Source of the DNA: Zonotrichia leucophrys gambelii
Lineage: Eukaryota > Chordata > Aves > Passeriformes > Passerellidae
Assembly (NCBI RefSeq): GCF_028769735.1
Contig: NC_088171.1
Span: forward strand, 71,813,216 to 71,877,215
Length of the DNA stretch: 64,000 nucleotides
Direction of reading: 5' to 3'
Shown piece after piece: positions 28,177 through 40,942 of the stretch. Every line of letters begins with the position of its first letter. The first letter of the stretch is position 1. The notes below the pieces were generated by a model, which saw only the letters and a list, made by a program, of their open reading frames with translations, was not told the DNA's origin and ran no database searches. Made by a program: the position numbers and the translations under genes.

Positions 28177-31100
28177 GAATGTAGTCCAAAACACAAGATA
28201 GGGGAAAAGAAAGTTTTCCTCCTGCCTTGTTGGCCAAAATAACTACTGCAGAGTTCTCAAATTGAAAAAATTGAGCATTGGGTCAATTGCAAAATATGAC
28301 TAAAAAACCAAACACCACTGAAATGTTGTTGTCACCTCCAGACTAAAAATCCCTAAAGTAAAGTATATTTCTATTTTTGACAGAAAAAATCCCATCTCAA
28401 AACAAAAGGACCCTTTAAATGATTACTTGAAATGTCTCAACATAACTGTACCAGAAGATTGTATATCTGGATGACTATTTTGTCTTACAAAATCAATTTT
28501 CTGTAGAAAATGCTGTTTCTGACAGTGGATGTTAGTTTGGTGAGGACAGTGAGAACTCAGGCCTTTAAAATTCTCCTTATTTCAAGTAGATTCATCCCTG
28601 AAGAGTCTGCTGAAGTCTCTTAACATGGCATAAACATGTTTGTTTCATGGCTTGTTCACCAAGTAACTTTAATTATTTTTTTATTAAGGGCCATGTACCT
28701 CAGCTGCATTTTAATATTCTGTTTTCCTACAATATATTTAGAAGTTACAATTCTTCACTATACTTAAATTTCCTTTTTTTTCCCCTCCTCCTAACAATAA
28801 TCCAAAGCCTTGTCTATAGGCAGGAAAACAGAATGTTGTCTCCTTACAAATCCAGTCTTCGTACTTATGGGTAAAAACAAAAGACATGGGCCTTATTTTT
28901 CAGACATAGAGTCAGAAATAGAGTCATAGGTTACCTAAATTCTTAAAATTAAAGAAGGTTAGCAGAAAAAATGAGTTTAAAAATCTGCTCATCAGAAAAG
29001 ACAATGGGATCAGATGTCAGCTGTAATGAATATTCTGATTCCTGAGTTCTATAGCCTTTGCTAGAGTCTGGGTGATTGCAATCCCTTGGTTTAATTCCAG
29101 TGTGTAATATGAACACATCTCCCCCTTAGTGCATCAGCCGTACTGTCACAGCAGATCTCACTTCAGGGTGTAAAATATGTTCTGCATCGGCAAGCAATGC
29201 AAAGTTACTTCTGCTGTGAATTTGTGAGCTTACACAACCAATAGGAGAAATGAGTGGCATGCTCTCATCTCCTGAAAGAATAAGTCATTTGCAAAATAAC
29301 CAAATTAAGACCCAAGGACCCTTCAAAGGCACAATTTTAGTGCACCAGCTACAGGAAAATACAATTTCAGAAAAAGGTACAAAATAGCTGAAGAGCTTAG
29401 AGACACATAATAGCCCTGTAAATTTCCTAAATGAATAAAAAATGTTTTTCTGTACTTCCCACACAGTGCTTTGTTAATGGCTTGTTGAATCTGTTTGAAT
29501 TCTACATTTTGCATAATTTAAATAGAATCTTCTCATGAAAAGGACAGACACCATCTAGGAACTACAAAAAAAAAAGTAATTACATTAAAAATCTGTACTA
29601 ATAATTATATTGATAACTCTAAGTCAAACAGATGAGAAATTTTCTTCCTACTTTAAATAGTCAACAAACTGTGAAGTTTTTTCATACCAAAGTTATAAAT
29701 TTTTGTAGAATTCCACATAGCATTTAAACTTGTATCTCCTGAACGTGTAATTTGGCCTTCCCACTTGCCAAGTTTTTTCTGTGTCTTTACAAGTCATTCA
29801 AGGCTAAAAGACGCTGAAAAATTAGTAGGATGACATTCTTTGTCTGCCACAGACATCTCTAGTGAAGTGATCAAAAGTTTTAAAAAACCCAGCATTACCT
29901 TGCCTATCCGTGTACGTATGGGCAAGTAATGCACTGTGCTTAAATCACAGCTGCAGCACTCAGTACACACATGCCTCATCATCTCTGTTGCAGGTTCTTT
30001 AGTTGGCCACCACAAAGTCTTTCCCAGCCCCACTGATTCAGCAAAAGATTTAGAAATGAGTAATCAGAATTCACCACTGTTAGAGGAAACATACAGAAAC
30101 TGTGTTAAAAAAGTCTCTACAAGTTAATAAACTGATTTACACCAAGCTAACTGCAGATCACAGCTTCAGAAACTGCTATGTGCTAATGGTTGGCAGGTAA
30201 AGGATTCCCTGATCTGATTTAGTCTGTCTCACTGTGCATTTATTCCCCACGATATCAAATTACCTCAGGGACCACTTATCAATATACAGCTGATAATCAA
30301 AACACTCGCTCAACAACTGCTATACATGTTGCTCATACAGAAATATTTTGAACACTTGGAGATAAATAACCTTTCAATAAAGTAATAATAATGGTCTTTA
30401 AGTACAACCTTCTATTACAGATGGAATTTAAAATTATTTAAGGAGTTTTGATAACATAGCATGCTTAAAATAGGTTTTCATGTTCAATGTTAAAAAGATA
30501 TGTACATTGTGATGACATTTGAAAGTGAAAGCTCTGGTGGATTTTATATTGTCTTTAGGTAGTTTTACACCCTTTTTATTATCACCATTATAAATACCAA
30601 GTTATAGTAAAGGACAACAGTATGTTATTATCTGCTAAATGTTTACTTTGTTTTCCAAAAATTTTATAGGAAATAAACATTTCCTTGAAATATCCACAAA
30701 GAACTCTGGGTAGATAAAGAGAGTACTTTTGCTATATACTTTAGATAAATACTATTCAAAATATGAAAGAATTAATTTGTTGGACAGAAATGGTTATAGG
30801 TTGCTTTGACGCTACATTCTCAATTCAAATTCTCTCCTTCTCAACTTTATCAAATTCCTGATAAATAAAGAGGCCCCACAGAGGCCCACTGTATTAGGAA
30901 GCAGTAGACAAAATGAAGACCTGTGTTCCAGAACATGGGTACATAGACTGAAACTTTTTATGACCAAGAGTATTTCAGGTCCGTAGACTTGTATAGGAGA
31001 ATAGGTCTGAAGTAAATCAATTACAGAAGAAAACACCACCACTTCCTGATTCCCTGCACAAGAAATATGTTTTAAAATACCACAAATAACACACTTCCCA

Positions 31101-32044
31101 TTAAATAAAAATATAAAATATGTGAATAAAAAGAAAAAAAACCCCTGTAACTGACAATTGTGGTATAGAAAAAAACCCTTCAAAATGCAGTCAAAACACT
31201 GTGGAAAACCTGTCTGAGAACTTTTATTTGTACTGAAACTTCAGAAGTTAGTTATACTAGTCTCTTATCATGGATTTGTGCAACAGAAACAATAAACACT
31301 GTGGTACATTATATTTTACTTTAAAGCTCTACGTTTAGAGAAAAAAAATATTATTATCTCAAGGTGAACATTTTCTCAACATCTACATGACTACAATGAG
31401 GCTGTCAGTTTATGGTTCATGTGGATGAGCCATACTACTCTCCACAGTAAAGCTTTTGCTTTGCTCTTTTTGTAAACTTATATTAAAAAATGTCAATAAC
31501 ATAACACAAAAGTAAGAAACAAATAACATAAGAAATAAAAAAACTACACCATAGAATATTTGGAGTTTCATTTGATAGCAAAACAATGCAGATGGAAGAA
31601 TGAAACCGTAAATTGCTCTCTAATTTTTGGCAAAATTATGATAGACAGAAAAAAAAGATTGTTCAGCATTAGGTAATTTAAAACTAGGCTGTGTACAATT
31701 TTCTCCCTTATCTTGGCAGAGGAAGCTGTAATAAACATGCAATTACTAATATTAGTGAAATACATTTTGCTTCAAAAGACAGTTGTATTATATTTGCTTA
31801 CAAATATGTTAAAACTTTTCAGTCTCTTTCAGCAATTATATGATACAGTGTTAAGGATGAATGCAAAGAAATAATTGCTATTTTGAGAGAATACTTTTTA
31901 GATAGCAGACTGTCATCCCTTTTGTAGGGCTGTAATAAGACTGAAGGTGCAATTACAATTTGAAAAAATACCATAAAGTCACAGTCATTGTTTACATGAT
32001 TTGAAAAAGCACAACTGTCTCACCTGGAATGCTGGAATGCCTGC

Positions 32045-32150
32045 TTTGGTTATTTGGTTTGTTGTGGTTTTTGGTTTCGGTTTTGGATTTTTTTTGGTAT
32101 TATTTTGGGGTTTTTTGTAGTTTTTTTGGGTTTTTTCTGTGTGTGTGTGA
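32045..32150. repeat. G/T-rich low-complexity tract with (TG)6
   Basis: Runs of T broken by G pairs and triplets, ending in a TG dinucleotide repeat at 32138-32149. Strongly strand-asymmetric. It could be simple sequence or the eroded tail of a reverse-oriented retroelement; no element body is seen beside it. Confidence 0.85.
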
Positions 32151-33999
32151 TGCTTTAGTTCCTTAAACCAATATCTGAACCACTGCCCTTTTGTGTACTG
32201 TTAATCAGCCCTTTTGATCAGTGTAATGTGAATTCAGAGCATTAAATTTTCTTTAGGGATTCCACACTAGCATAAGTGAGTGCACAAATTGCCCAGTAGG
32301 GTCTTATCCATAAGATACTGTGCACCTGTAATTTGTATTCCCTTCATTGGAGCTGGGGGAGGTGTTCAACAGTCCATTCAGAGCTTCAGTGTACTTATGA
32401 GATCCAGCTAATCTTTTGGCCGGTCACAGCTGACTGTACTTTAAAATAACAGGAGTCTTGCAGCATCCTGCTGAAACTGGATGCCAAAACTGAAACTAGG
32501 ATGTTCAGTTTTCACAGTCCCAGTCTCAAATGCCGTCCCAGATTCTCCTAGGAACAATACTTATGCATACAATTATCTTCATGTTTCAGCAAACAATAGA
32601 AACCAAAATATCAGCTTGGACACCCCCTGCACTTTGAGGACATTAATATGTTCCCCAGCTTTCAGGACAGTAAGGAACTAGTACCAAATCAAACACCTAA
32701 AATATAACCAAATGGACTGTGTTTGCTGCAGCAGCATAGCTACAGCCTGTGGTCCAGATTCTAATCCTGCAAGACTGCAGAAAATCTTCATCAGTGAAAA
32801 ATGAATACCCTGGGAAATGAAAGGCAACCAATTTCTTTCTCATTATGTGTTCATTTCCTAATTTGCCAGGGATAAGTTTTGTCTTCTTTGTAAAGCCTTG
32901 CTGGAAATAACAGGATTTGCACAGGTACAAATGAGGGCAAGATGTGTCTAATTATTTTAGGCTTTGAAATTAAAAAAGGTATTGCTACTAGATTGCTGTG
33001 ACCCTTCATTTTGCATAACTACCAGCCTATCATCCTTTTGTTTAAGAGAGATTTTGTCCTTTCATTGTAAGCACTCATCATTGACTTGCAGTCAGATTAC
33101 TAGAAATGCATCATTTTTATTCTAGAGGGAAACTCTGAACTCTCTCAACTTATGTACCACTTGGTAAAGACAAGAAGAACTAGAGATGTACATTCCCTTT
33201 AGCATGGTTTATCTTTCATTTTTCTAAGAGCAGTTACTTTTTTGTTTAGTTCAGGAGGATAGCAAAGCCTCAGAAGATGCAGGCCAGCTGTGATCAGAGC
33301 CATTTGCTCCTTCCGCACTCCTGGACTTATGTAAAATCTCAGATTTCATGGAATTAGCATTGTCTAATGGGAAAAAAAAAGTCAGATATAGTAACAAACA
33401 AAGGGGTCAACAGTGTTTAAAGAGATGGTATGTTTCAAGCACGCATTGCCACTTTGAAACTTTTCTGGCAAAGTTCTGAAGCTTTCCAGAGCTACCTAGC
33501 TCTGATTAGAACAGAACCTTCTTGGCAAGAATACCAAAATTCTGATGATATTTATTACAAAACTGTTGTATAGTATCACAGATGCACAAACTGGCCAGAA
33601 ATATTCAAAAAGGCAATCAATCTCCTCTAAGATCTAATAAGCAAATATAATACTATTATGAATTGCTTCTCTAAATCCTCCTTAAAGAACATAACCACAA
33701 AACATTCTGCTATCATTTACTTTGTGGACTCCAGCAAGAAAAACGTTTTCTTTTCTCCTTTTTTCTGTGGCCGACAGAAGACAGTAGAGAAAGAAATGTC
33801 TCAAATGTTACCATAAGACAGGAAAAGCTGAGTGAATTATTTTCACACAGTAAATTGTACTTGCACCAAAAATGTTAGGAAAAAGGAATAACTGTTATTT
33901 GGATTGACTTGCCTGTTCAGGCTACTCTCTCTCAGTGCCAATCTATCTTTCGCCCTTAATATCCTCCTACAGTCCCATTTGGGTGTCTTGGGAAGCAAT

Positions 34000-35685
34000 G
34001 CATCCCCACAAGGAGAAAATGGGGCAAAAATGTCCCAAAAGAGACAAAGAGGTTCTCAATGATTTCTATGCCTCAGTATTCCATGGCAAGTGCTCTAGCC
34101 ACTCCAGCCCAGTTAGGATAGGCAAATGCAGGGACTGGAAGAATGAAGACCCTAAGACCACTGTAGGAGAGGTTTGAGACCATCTAAGGAACTTGAATGT
34201 GCACAAGTCCATGGGACCTGATGAGATTCATCCGCAGGTCCTGAGAGAGCTGGCAGACAAAATTGCTAAGCCATTATTCCATAATTTCTGAAAAACTGTG
34301 GCAGTCAGCTAAAGCCCCCAGTGACCAGAAAAGTAAAAATAAAACTCCCATTTTTTAACAGGGGAAAGCAGAAGATGTGAGTAACTACAGACAAGTCAGT
34401 CTCACCTCTTTGCTCAGCAAGATCACGGAGCAGATTCTCCTGGAAACTAGACTGAGGTACATGGAAAATAAAGAGGTGGTTGGTAACAGCCAATGTGGCT
34501 TCACAAAGGGAAATCATGCCTGACAAATTTGGTGACCTTCTGTTATGGGGCTACAGAGTTGGTGGGTGAGGCAGAGGAACTGAAGTTGTCTATCTGGACT
34601 TATGAAAAGTGTGTGACACTGTCCTGCATGGTATCCTTGTCTCCAAGTTGGAGGCATGGATTTGGTGGATGGACCACATGGGGATAAAGAATGGCTGGAT
34701 GGCTGCACACAAAGAGTTGTGGTCATTGCTTGTTGTCCACAGGGAGACCAGTGGTGTCCCCAGGGGTCGGTCCTGGGGCTGATACTGTTCAGCATCCTGT
34801 TGGTGACAGGGACAGTGGGACTGAGAGCACCTCGCAAGTTCAGTGAGACACCGACACTGACACCGAACGACGTGTGGGGCAGCCCCCGGGCTGGAGGGAA
34901 GGGATGGCATCCAGAGGGACTGGACAGGCTGGAGAGCTGGGACTGTGCAAACCTCCTGAGGTTCAACAAAGCCAAGTGCAGGGTCCTGCACAGGGTCAGG
35001 GCAATCCCAGGAACACCCACAGGTTGGGCAGGGAGGTGATTGGGAGCAGCCCTGATGAGAAGGACCTGGGGGCAATGGCTGATGAAAAACTCAACGTGAG
35101 CCAGCAGTGTGTGCTCCCAGCCCAGACAGCCAATGGAACCCTGGGCTGCATCCAAAGGAGCGTGGCCAGCAGGTCAAAGGAGGGGATTCTCCCCCTCTGC
35201 TCTGCTCTGCTCTAGTGAGACCCCACCTGGAGGGCTGCACCCAGCTCTGGGGTCCCCAGCACAAAAAGACATGGAACTTTGGGAGGGACACAAAGATGGT
35301 AAGAGGACTGGAGCCCCTACCCTATGAAGACAGTCTGAGTTGGGGCTGGTCAGCCTGGAGAAGAGAAGGTTGCATCGAGATCTCATGCATGGAGAACTTC
35401 CGGTATCTGAAGGGGAACTACAGGGAAGCTGGAGAGGGACCCTTCATCAGGAACTGTAGTGCTAGGACAAGGAGTAATGGGCACAAATTGAAAGAGCGGA
35501 AATTTAGGTTAGATGATAGGAAGGATGTGAGGATGGTGATACACTGGTACAGGTTGCCCAGGGAGGTTGTGGATGATCCATCCCTGGAAGTGTTCAAGGC
35601 CAGGTTGGAAAAGGCCTTGAGTAATGGGATCTACTGGGAAATGTCCCTGCCCATGGCAGGGAGGTTGGGACTAGGTGATCTCTAA
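34000..35685 (+). pseudogene. Broken CR1 ORF2 (reverse transcriptase and C-terminal region)
   Basis: Remnant of the CR1 polyprotein, whose intact form copies the element's RNA into DNA at the target site. Visible landmarks in order: a VLNDFYASVF-like block (about 34050), a KSMGPDEIHP-like block (about 34210), [13 protein letters not shown] sequence (about 34495), motif A reading VYLDL then TGA (34603-34605), motif B PQGSVLGLILFSIL (34758-34799), the site of the catalytic FADD motif (34836-34855) now altered to KFSET with an apparent 1-base loss, FNKAKCRVLH (about 34965), and a C-terminal region ending LGLGDL at 35685. The internal stop, the lost aspartate pair and the frameshifts make it certainly inactive. 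Confidence 0.9.
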
Positions 35686-35722
35686 GGTCCCTTCCAATCC
35701 AAACCATTCTATGATTCCATGA
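34000..35722 (+). mobile_element. CR1 LINE, 5'-truncated, 1.7 kb
   Basis: A non-LTR retrotransposon copy carrying the reverse transcriptase and C-terminal part of ORF2 plus the 3' end. It ends with the CR1 hallmark GGTGATCTCTAAGGTCCCTT followed by ATTCTATGATTCCATGAT. ORF1 and the endonuclease domain are absent, as is usual because reverse transcription stops early. No poly-A tail is present, as expected for CR1. Remnant reading frames run in all three plus frames, so several frameshifts have accumulated. No left target duplication was found and the 5' edge is approximate. Confidence 0.95.
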
Positions 35723-38700
35723 TCTCATTCGGTTTCCATTTTCCCTTTTTGCTAAAACTGCAGTTAATTATTAGCAGCTATCAGTCACACATTGAATAGG
35801 AATAGCTATTGTAGCAGAAGGAAATTAAAAATAAAACAAGAGAGAGAGTTAAAGAAAATCTCATCTAGAACAGTGTATGGGTTTGTCTCTGTGAAGTCCC
35901 AACTGCTCTGTTCCAAGGGAACAGCAATCCACTGAATCCTTCTGCATCTACTCCTTTTTATATAACAGGTATTAAGGAGAAAAAAAAAGAAAACAAAGGC
36001 AAACATTGGTCATGTTTTCTGGAAGCTAGCATGTGCAGATTTGTCTGAGTTATTATTTCAGAAGTCCCAACCCCAAAAATACCTGCAAAAACACCAAAAT
36101 AAAAGCATGTACCTTATCCTTCTGCTTTATCTTCCTTTCTCTTATGCCCATTAATCTCTTGTGTCACATCTCACCACTTCCCAATACAAACATTATTTGT
36201 TATATCAGCTTGCCTTCATTCACCTTCTCAAGGCAATGTGGCCAATTAAATGATGATTCTCAAGGAAAATAAAAGATGGGGTATCTGAAGATAACAGCTC
36301 AGTCTCCATCATTTGAATCTTCATTTTGTATCAGCTGTAACTGAGGGACTTCTGTACTCTTTCTGTTCTTATTTCCTCAAGGTCAAAGATTCCTTCAGTA
36401 AATTCTGCATCTTCTGTGCCTTGAATTGGGTGAACTGGATTGAGCATACTTAAAAACTATCAAAAAATAGCATAATCTCTTTCAATTATTTTTGAAATTT
36501 ATGCTTACTGTAGTTCTGAGGTCAGCTGACAATACAAAAAAACAAGTACTCACCACTTTTTGTCAAAGGCAGGAAGATAAAACCTAGCAATGCCTTGAAC
36601 AGTGATCAGAGGAATGCAAGTCTGGGACAAATACTTGGGTTGTTTTTTGAAGAAAGAAACTTATCCTGAAACGGTACAAGAAGCATCATTGAAGAAATTA
36701 GTTGGACATCCAGGGTGACAATTCCCTCTCTTGCACTTGGTACTGTTTAATTTGTGCTTTAGAAATACTTTCTTGCAATAATATCTAGAGGAAGTATTAG
36801 AAAAAGTATTACCCATTTAAGCTGTGAAGGTAAGGTCAACAATACATTAGGAGCTACAAACAGAACTTCAGTGGGGTAGGAAGCCAAGAAAAGCTACATT
36901 AAGGTTGTGAGCTCACATTTGTAATGATTCCCTCCCTAATACTCAAATACAGGACTCATTTTAAGAGAATTTACCTGTGTCTGTCAGTCCTTGCATACAT
37001 CTCCTTGACACTCATGTATCAGGCTGCAGGAAATAATTCATCAAATTCCCATAGGCAACGTCAGGACTGCACTTACAGTACCACTGTCAAACACTTCTGT
37101 CAATACTGATGCTCTGCAAGCTGCTGATTCATCTTGTGTTTTCCTACCCACCCTACATGTTTACAGCCCCACTCCAACCAATGTTTGGAGTGTTTACAGC
37201 CCCCCACAACCAATGCCTCTTTGAGCAGGAAGGAAGGAAAGAAAAAATATTATCATGGGTGGGGACTCCTTATCTTCCCTGTTCACTTCTCTCATAGGGA
37301 GAGGGGATGCCACACAGGAAATGCGCCAGTAACCTGTATTTCATATTAAACTTATGCTATGGTATAATTGAGGAAAATCCTACTTTTAAAAATCAAAAAA
37401 CCATTTGGTTTATTTATTTGTTTGTTTTCTATTCCCATAAATTCTGCTCTTAAAACTAACTCAGACTTGCATTTAAAAAAGTAAAGAATTTGTCATCTAA
37501 ACTTCAGGTGAAACATTCAGAAACATTGATTCAGAAGGTGCACATTGGTGGTAAAGTTGTTCAAATTTTGTGTTCAATTTATTCATTTAATCTTCCTTAA
37601 AATAAAAGAAAGAATAAAAGCTGAACAAGTGTAGAGAAATAAAGCACCAATAATGCTCTCTTAACTGTTTGACCCAAAGGATTACATACTGCTCCATTAG
37701 AAGGGGCAGTTCATGCCACTGGCCCTGGTAGAGCTGACAAATTTGACACGAATTTCTAATCTCTGTTACTGAAGGTCCTGCAGATGAACACTGTCATTTA
37801 TACTGAATTACCTTTAATCCTGGCATTCCTTTTCTTAAAGCACTATCCATAACTTTCTAGGGATATTACTAGAGATATAAAAAAAAAATAATCAGAAGTA
37901 ACATGACAGGAGAAAAGGATTTTACTTATTACGTACATCTTTAATTAAATAGCTGTTAAACCCCATGCTGCTGCGGATGTCTCTGTTTGTTCTAACAGAG
38001 TCTATTGTACCTATACAGTACAAAAAAGAGCTCAAATTTTCAGCAGGAGGATTGTAATCACACAGTGCAAATACACTGATTACCATAATAACTCCTAAGG
38101 AATGGTCTTATTTAATGAAGTCTTGAAACAAAAATTCATTTGAGCTTTCTGGACAGCACTGCATCACCTTTAGAAATGCACACTCCGGGCTTGTTCTCTT
38201 TCCAAAGACATGAAAGTCCTGAGCCTGGTTCTCATTATAATCAGGGCAGAAGTTCCAGACCAGACACCAGCTAGCCTGGCTCATGCTGAGCATGACTTTG
38301 AAGAAAGAAATGACTGGAAAAAGCCCAGGCTCTTCCACAGGCAAGTCTTTCAACTTTAAATGCAGTAATTAGAAAGCATTTGTGTCAAATCAAATTGAGA
38401 ACAGAAGGAAACACCTCGGATTCTGCTAACTTCAATCATATGAGCTGCTTTTTCAGGGTGCTCAGCCTAGTCCCTGGTCTCCAGACCAACTATAGGTTTT
38501 TGCTCTTGTATGGCTGCTTCCATATTAGCATTTCCTACGGGCCTACAAAACTGTTTCATTTCATTTGAACATATCACAATCCCTTTAGTACATCTCTATT
38601 TGGAGAGCATGTTTCAGCTTAGCCCTTTTTTTACTCCTGAACTCCTCACATAGCGCTGCTGGAGACAGTGATAACTGCTGTTCTTCTTCTAGACAAAAAA

Positions 38701-39263
38701 CATAAACCAAACCCCCCACATATGTAGTTTAATTACTATTTGAAGCAGAAAAAGTAGAAAGTTGCTTTTCCTGCATCTGATGATGGCTCAGTGTGTCTTG
38801 CAATTTTACAGTAAGACAGACCCTGTGTGCACTTCTACTTCTAAAGATTACAACAGTTTAAACACAACAGGAAGCTTCACAGGGAAAATAAATAAAATTA
38901 CTAGCTATCATCAATGTGTGGTAATTTATAGTTCCCAACATCAAACTTAACTACTGCTAGCAGCTCGTAAATTGGAATGGATTACTAAATTTCACATTTT
39001 CCTTGTGACATGTTTTTTGAGGAGTGAGGGGAATCATAAGGGCAATATTTGTGACTATGAAATGCATAAAAAACCTGGGCACACTTTTTACCATGCCACT
39101 AACATAACTGAGTGTACTAAATTATGCCACATAGTGAACTGATAAACAGCAGCATTACCTGAAATTGCCATAAGCTGATGCCTGAAAGCTCAAAATTTTA
39201 GTGGTTACTAAGAGTGAGCATACAAAGGTGGGTGTCAGCACTGATGCTGCACAAATGCAGACG
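35723..39263. other. Gene-free interval
   Basis: AT-rich unique sequence. A diverged tandem duplication with about 33-bp period lies at 37158-37215. Frames of up to about 80 codons show nothing recognisable. Confidence 0.5.
37158..37215 (+). repeat. Short tandem duplication, about 33-bp period
   Basis: TGTTTACAGCCCCAC...CCAATG is followed directly by TGTTTACAGCCCCCCAC...CCAATG. Two copies with small differences; no function suggested. Confidence 0.75.
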
Positions 39264-39720
39264 TGTTGCTGTGGGCTGACCTTGACTGTCTGCCTGGTGC
39301 CCACCCAGCTGCTCACTCACTTTCCTCCCTCAACAGGACAGGGGGAGAAAATTAGATGTGAAATTTGTGGATCAAAACAAAGACAGGGAGATCCTTTACC
39401 AAAACAGACTCTACCTCGGGAAAGCCAGTTTATTGTCAGTTAAATTCAGGTGGTCAGAAACAAAGAGAAGAAATGAAATACCTTTCTGCCATCCAGCTAT
39501 TTGCTTTCCCAGGCTCAATATTACTTCTCCCCTGAGCAGTGCTGGGAGACAAGGAATGGGGTTTATGGCCAGTCCATAATAGATCCTCCCCACTGTTCCT
39601 TCAGGGTACATCCATCAGCCCCACAGGGTCTCTCCCACAGACACAGTGCCATCTCTGTTGGGATCTTTCCTCCCCTCCATCCCTCCTTCTTCTCTCTCCT
39701 CAGCGCTTACAATGGAACAA
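39264..39720 (-). mobile_element. Decayed avian ERV LTR, copy B
   Basis: Same family and orientation as the LTR at 20782, but a different set of blocks survives. From the left edge TGTTGCTGTGGGCTGACC: CCCACCCAGCTGCTCACTCA, CAACAGGACAGGGGGAGAAA, AAAGACAGGGAGATC, AAAACAGACTCTACCTCGGG, GTTTATTGTCAG (AATAAA on the minus strand at 39429-39434), GGAATGGGGTTTATGGCCAG and a CAGGGTCTCTCCCACAGACA block. It keeps the left (3') part better than copy A. There is no internal retroviral sequence on either side. The right boundary is uncertain between about 39605 and 39740. Confidence 0.68.
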
Positions 39721-40900
39721 TTAACCTGCAGGCAAAGTAGCAAATCCCACACACATCCTCCCAGTTAGTCCACATGGGTGAACAGATACGGACAAATTTC
39801 TCTCCTGCTATTTACTCTTATGCTGAGTGAAGAAATCCTTGCCTTTCTTTTACACAACTCCTAGTAGTATTATATCTTCCAGCCTTAAACAATGTGAATT
39901 CATCATCCTTCAGATCAGAAACAGGATGCTCTGGCAAGCAGGCTAGAAGGGGTCTGTTGCTCTCACTGCAGGACTCCCAGTGCTGCCCTTGCTGCCCCCA
40001 GGCTGTTCTTGTCAGCCATCAGTGGCAGTGTAGCATCCACCCCAATTAACAGGCAGAGGGGAATTGTGCAGGACAATCTGGAAAAGCACCAAAGACCTCA
40101 GGAACGTGGATAGATAATCCCATTGCTCTCCAAGACCAACTGTATTATCATGTGAATAAATGAAGTGGCTTTATTGGCTCAGTAGGTAAGTAATGCATGA
40201 ACAGGGCAGGCATCCAAAGAAATTACTGCTAGAATGCAGGACTTGTATAAGTCTCCCTCCTCTTGCAGGAATGGAAGTCATGATAATTTTGATAAGTGGA
40301 AGTGCAATCATGGAGGGTAGCTCATAACAGTGCATCATCATCAAATCTGTTTGCATTTTGAAGAGCTCCTACACAAGCTGCTATGAGAGAAATACATGGT
40401 CTAGTTTTATTAATAAAACAAACTCTCTATGGAAAAGATGATAGTAAAGTTTTTGCCAACAACAGAGCATATTAGTCAAAAATATTTATCCAGCTCCAAG
40501 TAACTCAGACTCTTTAAATTTAAACTTATAATTATTGCAAGAAATTAGGCCTGTTTCTCATACTATTTTGTTAATAATTTGTTATTTTCTCCCAAAGCAG
40601 CAACAAATGTCATGTTCTGCACAAATAAAATGTTTTAAATTGGTCTCTTTCAGATCAAACTCCAGATTTTCATTTTGGCTGTATGTAATTGAGTACATTT
40701 AGAAAAATCTTGGAAGTATGTTTTCAATCTAATAACGAATTCTGGTCAGGACTAATCAGAATTCAGCTATCATTCTTATAAATTAAGACTTCTTGATCCA
40801 GACTCCATAGGAGTCTTGACTCTTGATTTTCAGATTCTGCAAGCAGGTGTTTAAATCTATGCTTCCATCTGTGTCTGGAAGTACTCTGGCCTTGAATATA

Positions 40901-40942
40901 TTTGTTATCCATCTCATGCAAAATTTGTTATCCATCTCATGC
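40901..40942 (+). repeat. Tandem duplication, 23-bp period
   Basis: TTTGTTATCCATCTCATGC occurs at 40901-40919 and again, without mismatch, at 40924-40942. Confidence 0.9.

Larger units (their letters stand above)
25531..33999. other. Gene-free interval with simple-sequence tracts
   Basis: AT-rich unique DNA. It contains a purine-rich stretch at about 26370-26510, an A/C low-complexity tract at 28074-28176 and a G/T-rich tract at 32045-32150. The open frames of 97 codons (26834-27127) and 123 codons on the minus strand (30812-31183) show no recognisable domain and are judged incidental. Confidence 0.5.

Noticed and set aside
30812..31183. 123-codon minus-strand open frame with hydrophobic N-terminus
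   Set aside because: The Phe-rich start comes from A-rich plus-strand DNA. No domain and no supporting signals; judged chance.
34514..35155. 213-codon minus-strand open frame
   Set aside because: It is antisense to the CR1 reverse transcriptase remnant. Its length reflects the GC-rich CR1 sequence, not a gene.
35195..35213. CTCTG-type pentanucleotide repeat
   Set aside because: It lies inside the CR1 coding remnant and is only about four units; explained by the element's own sequence plus slight slippage.
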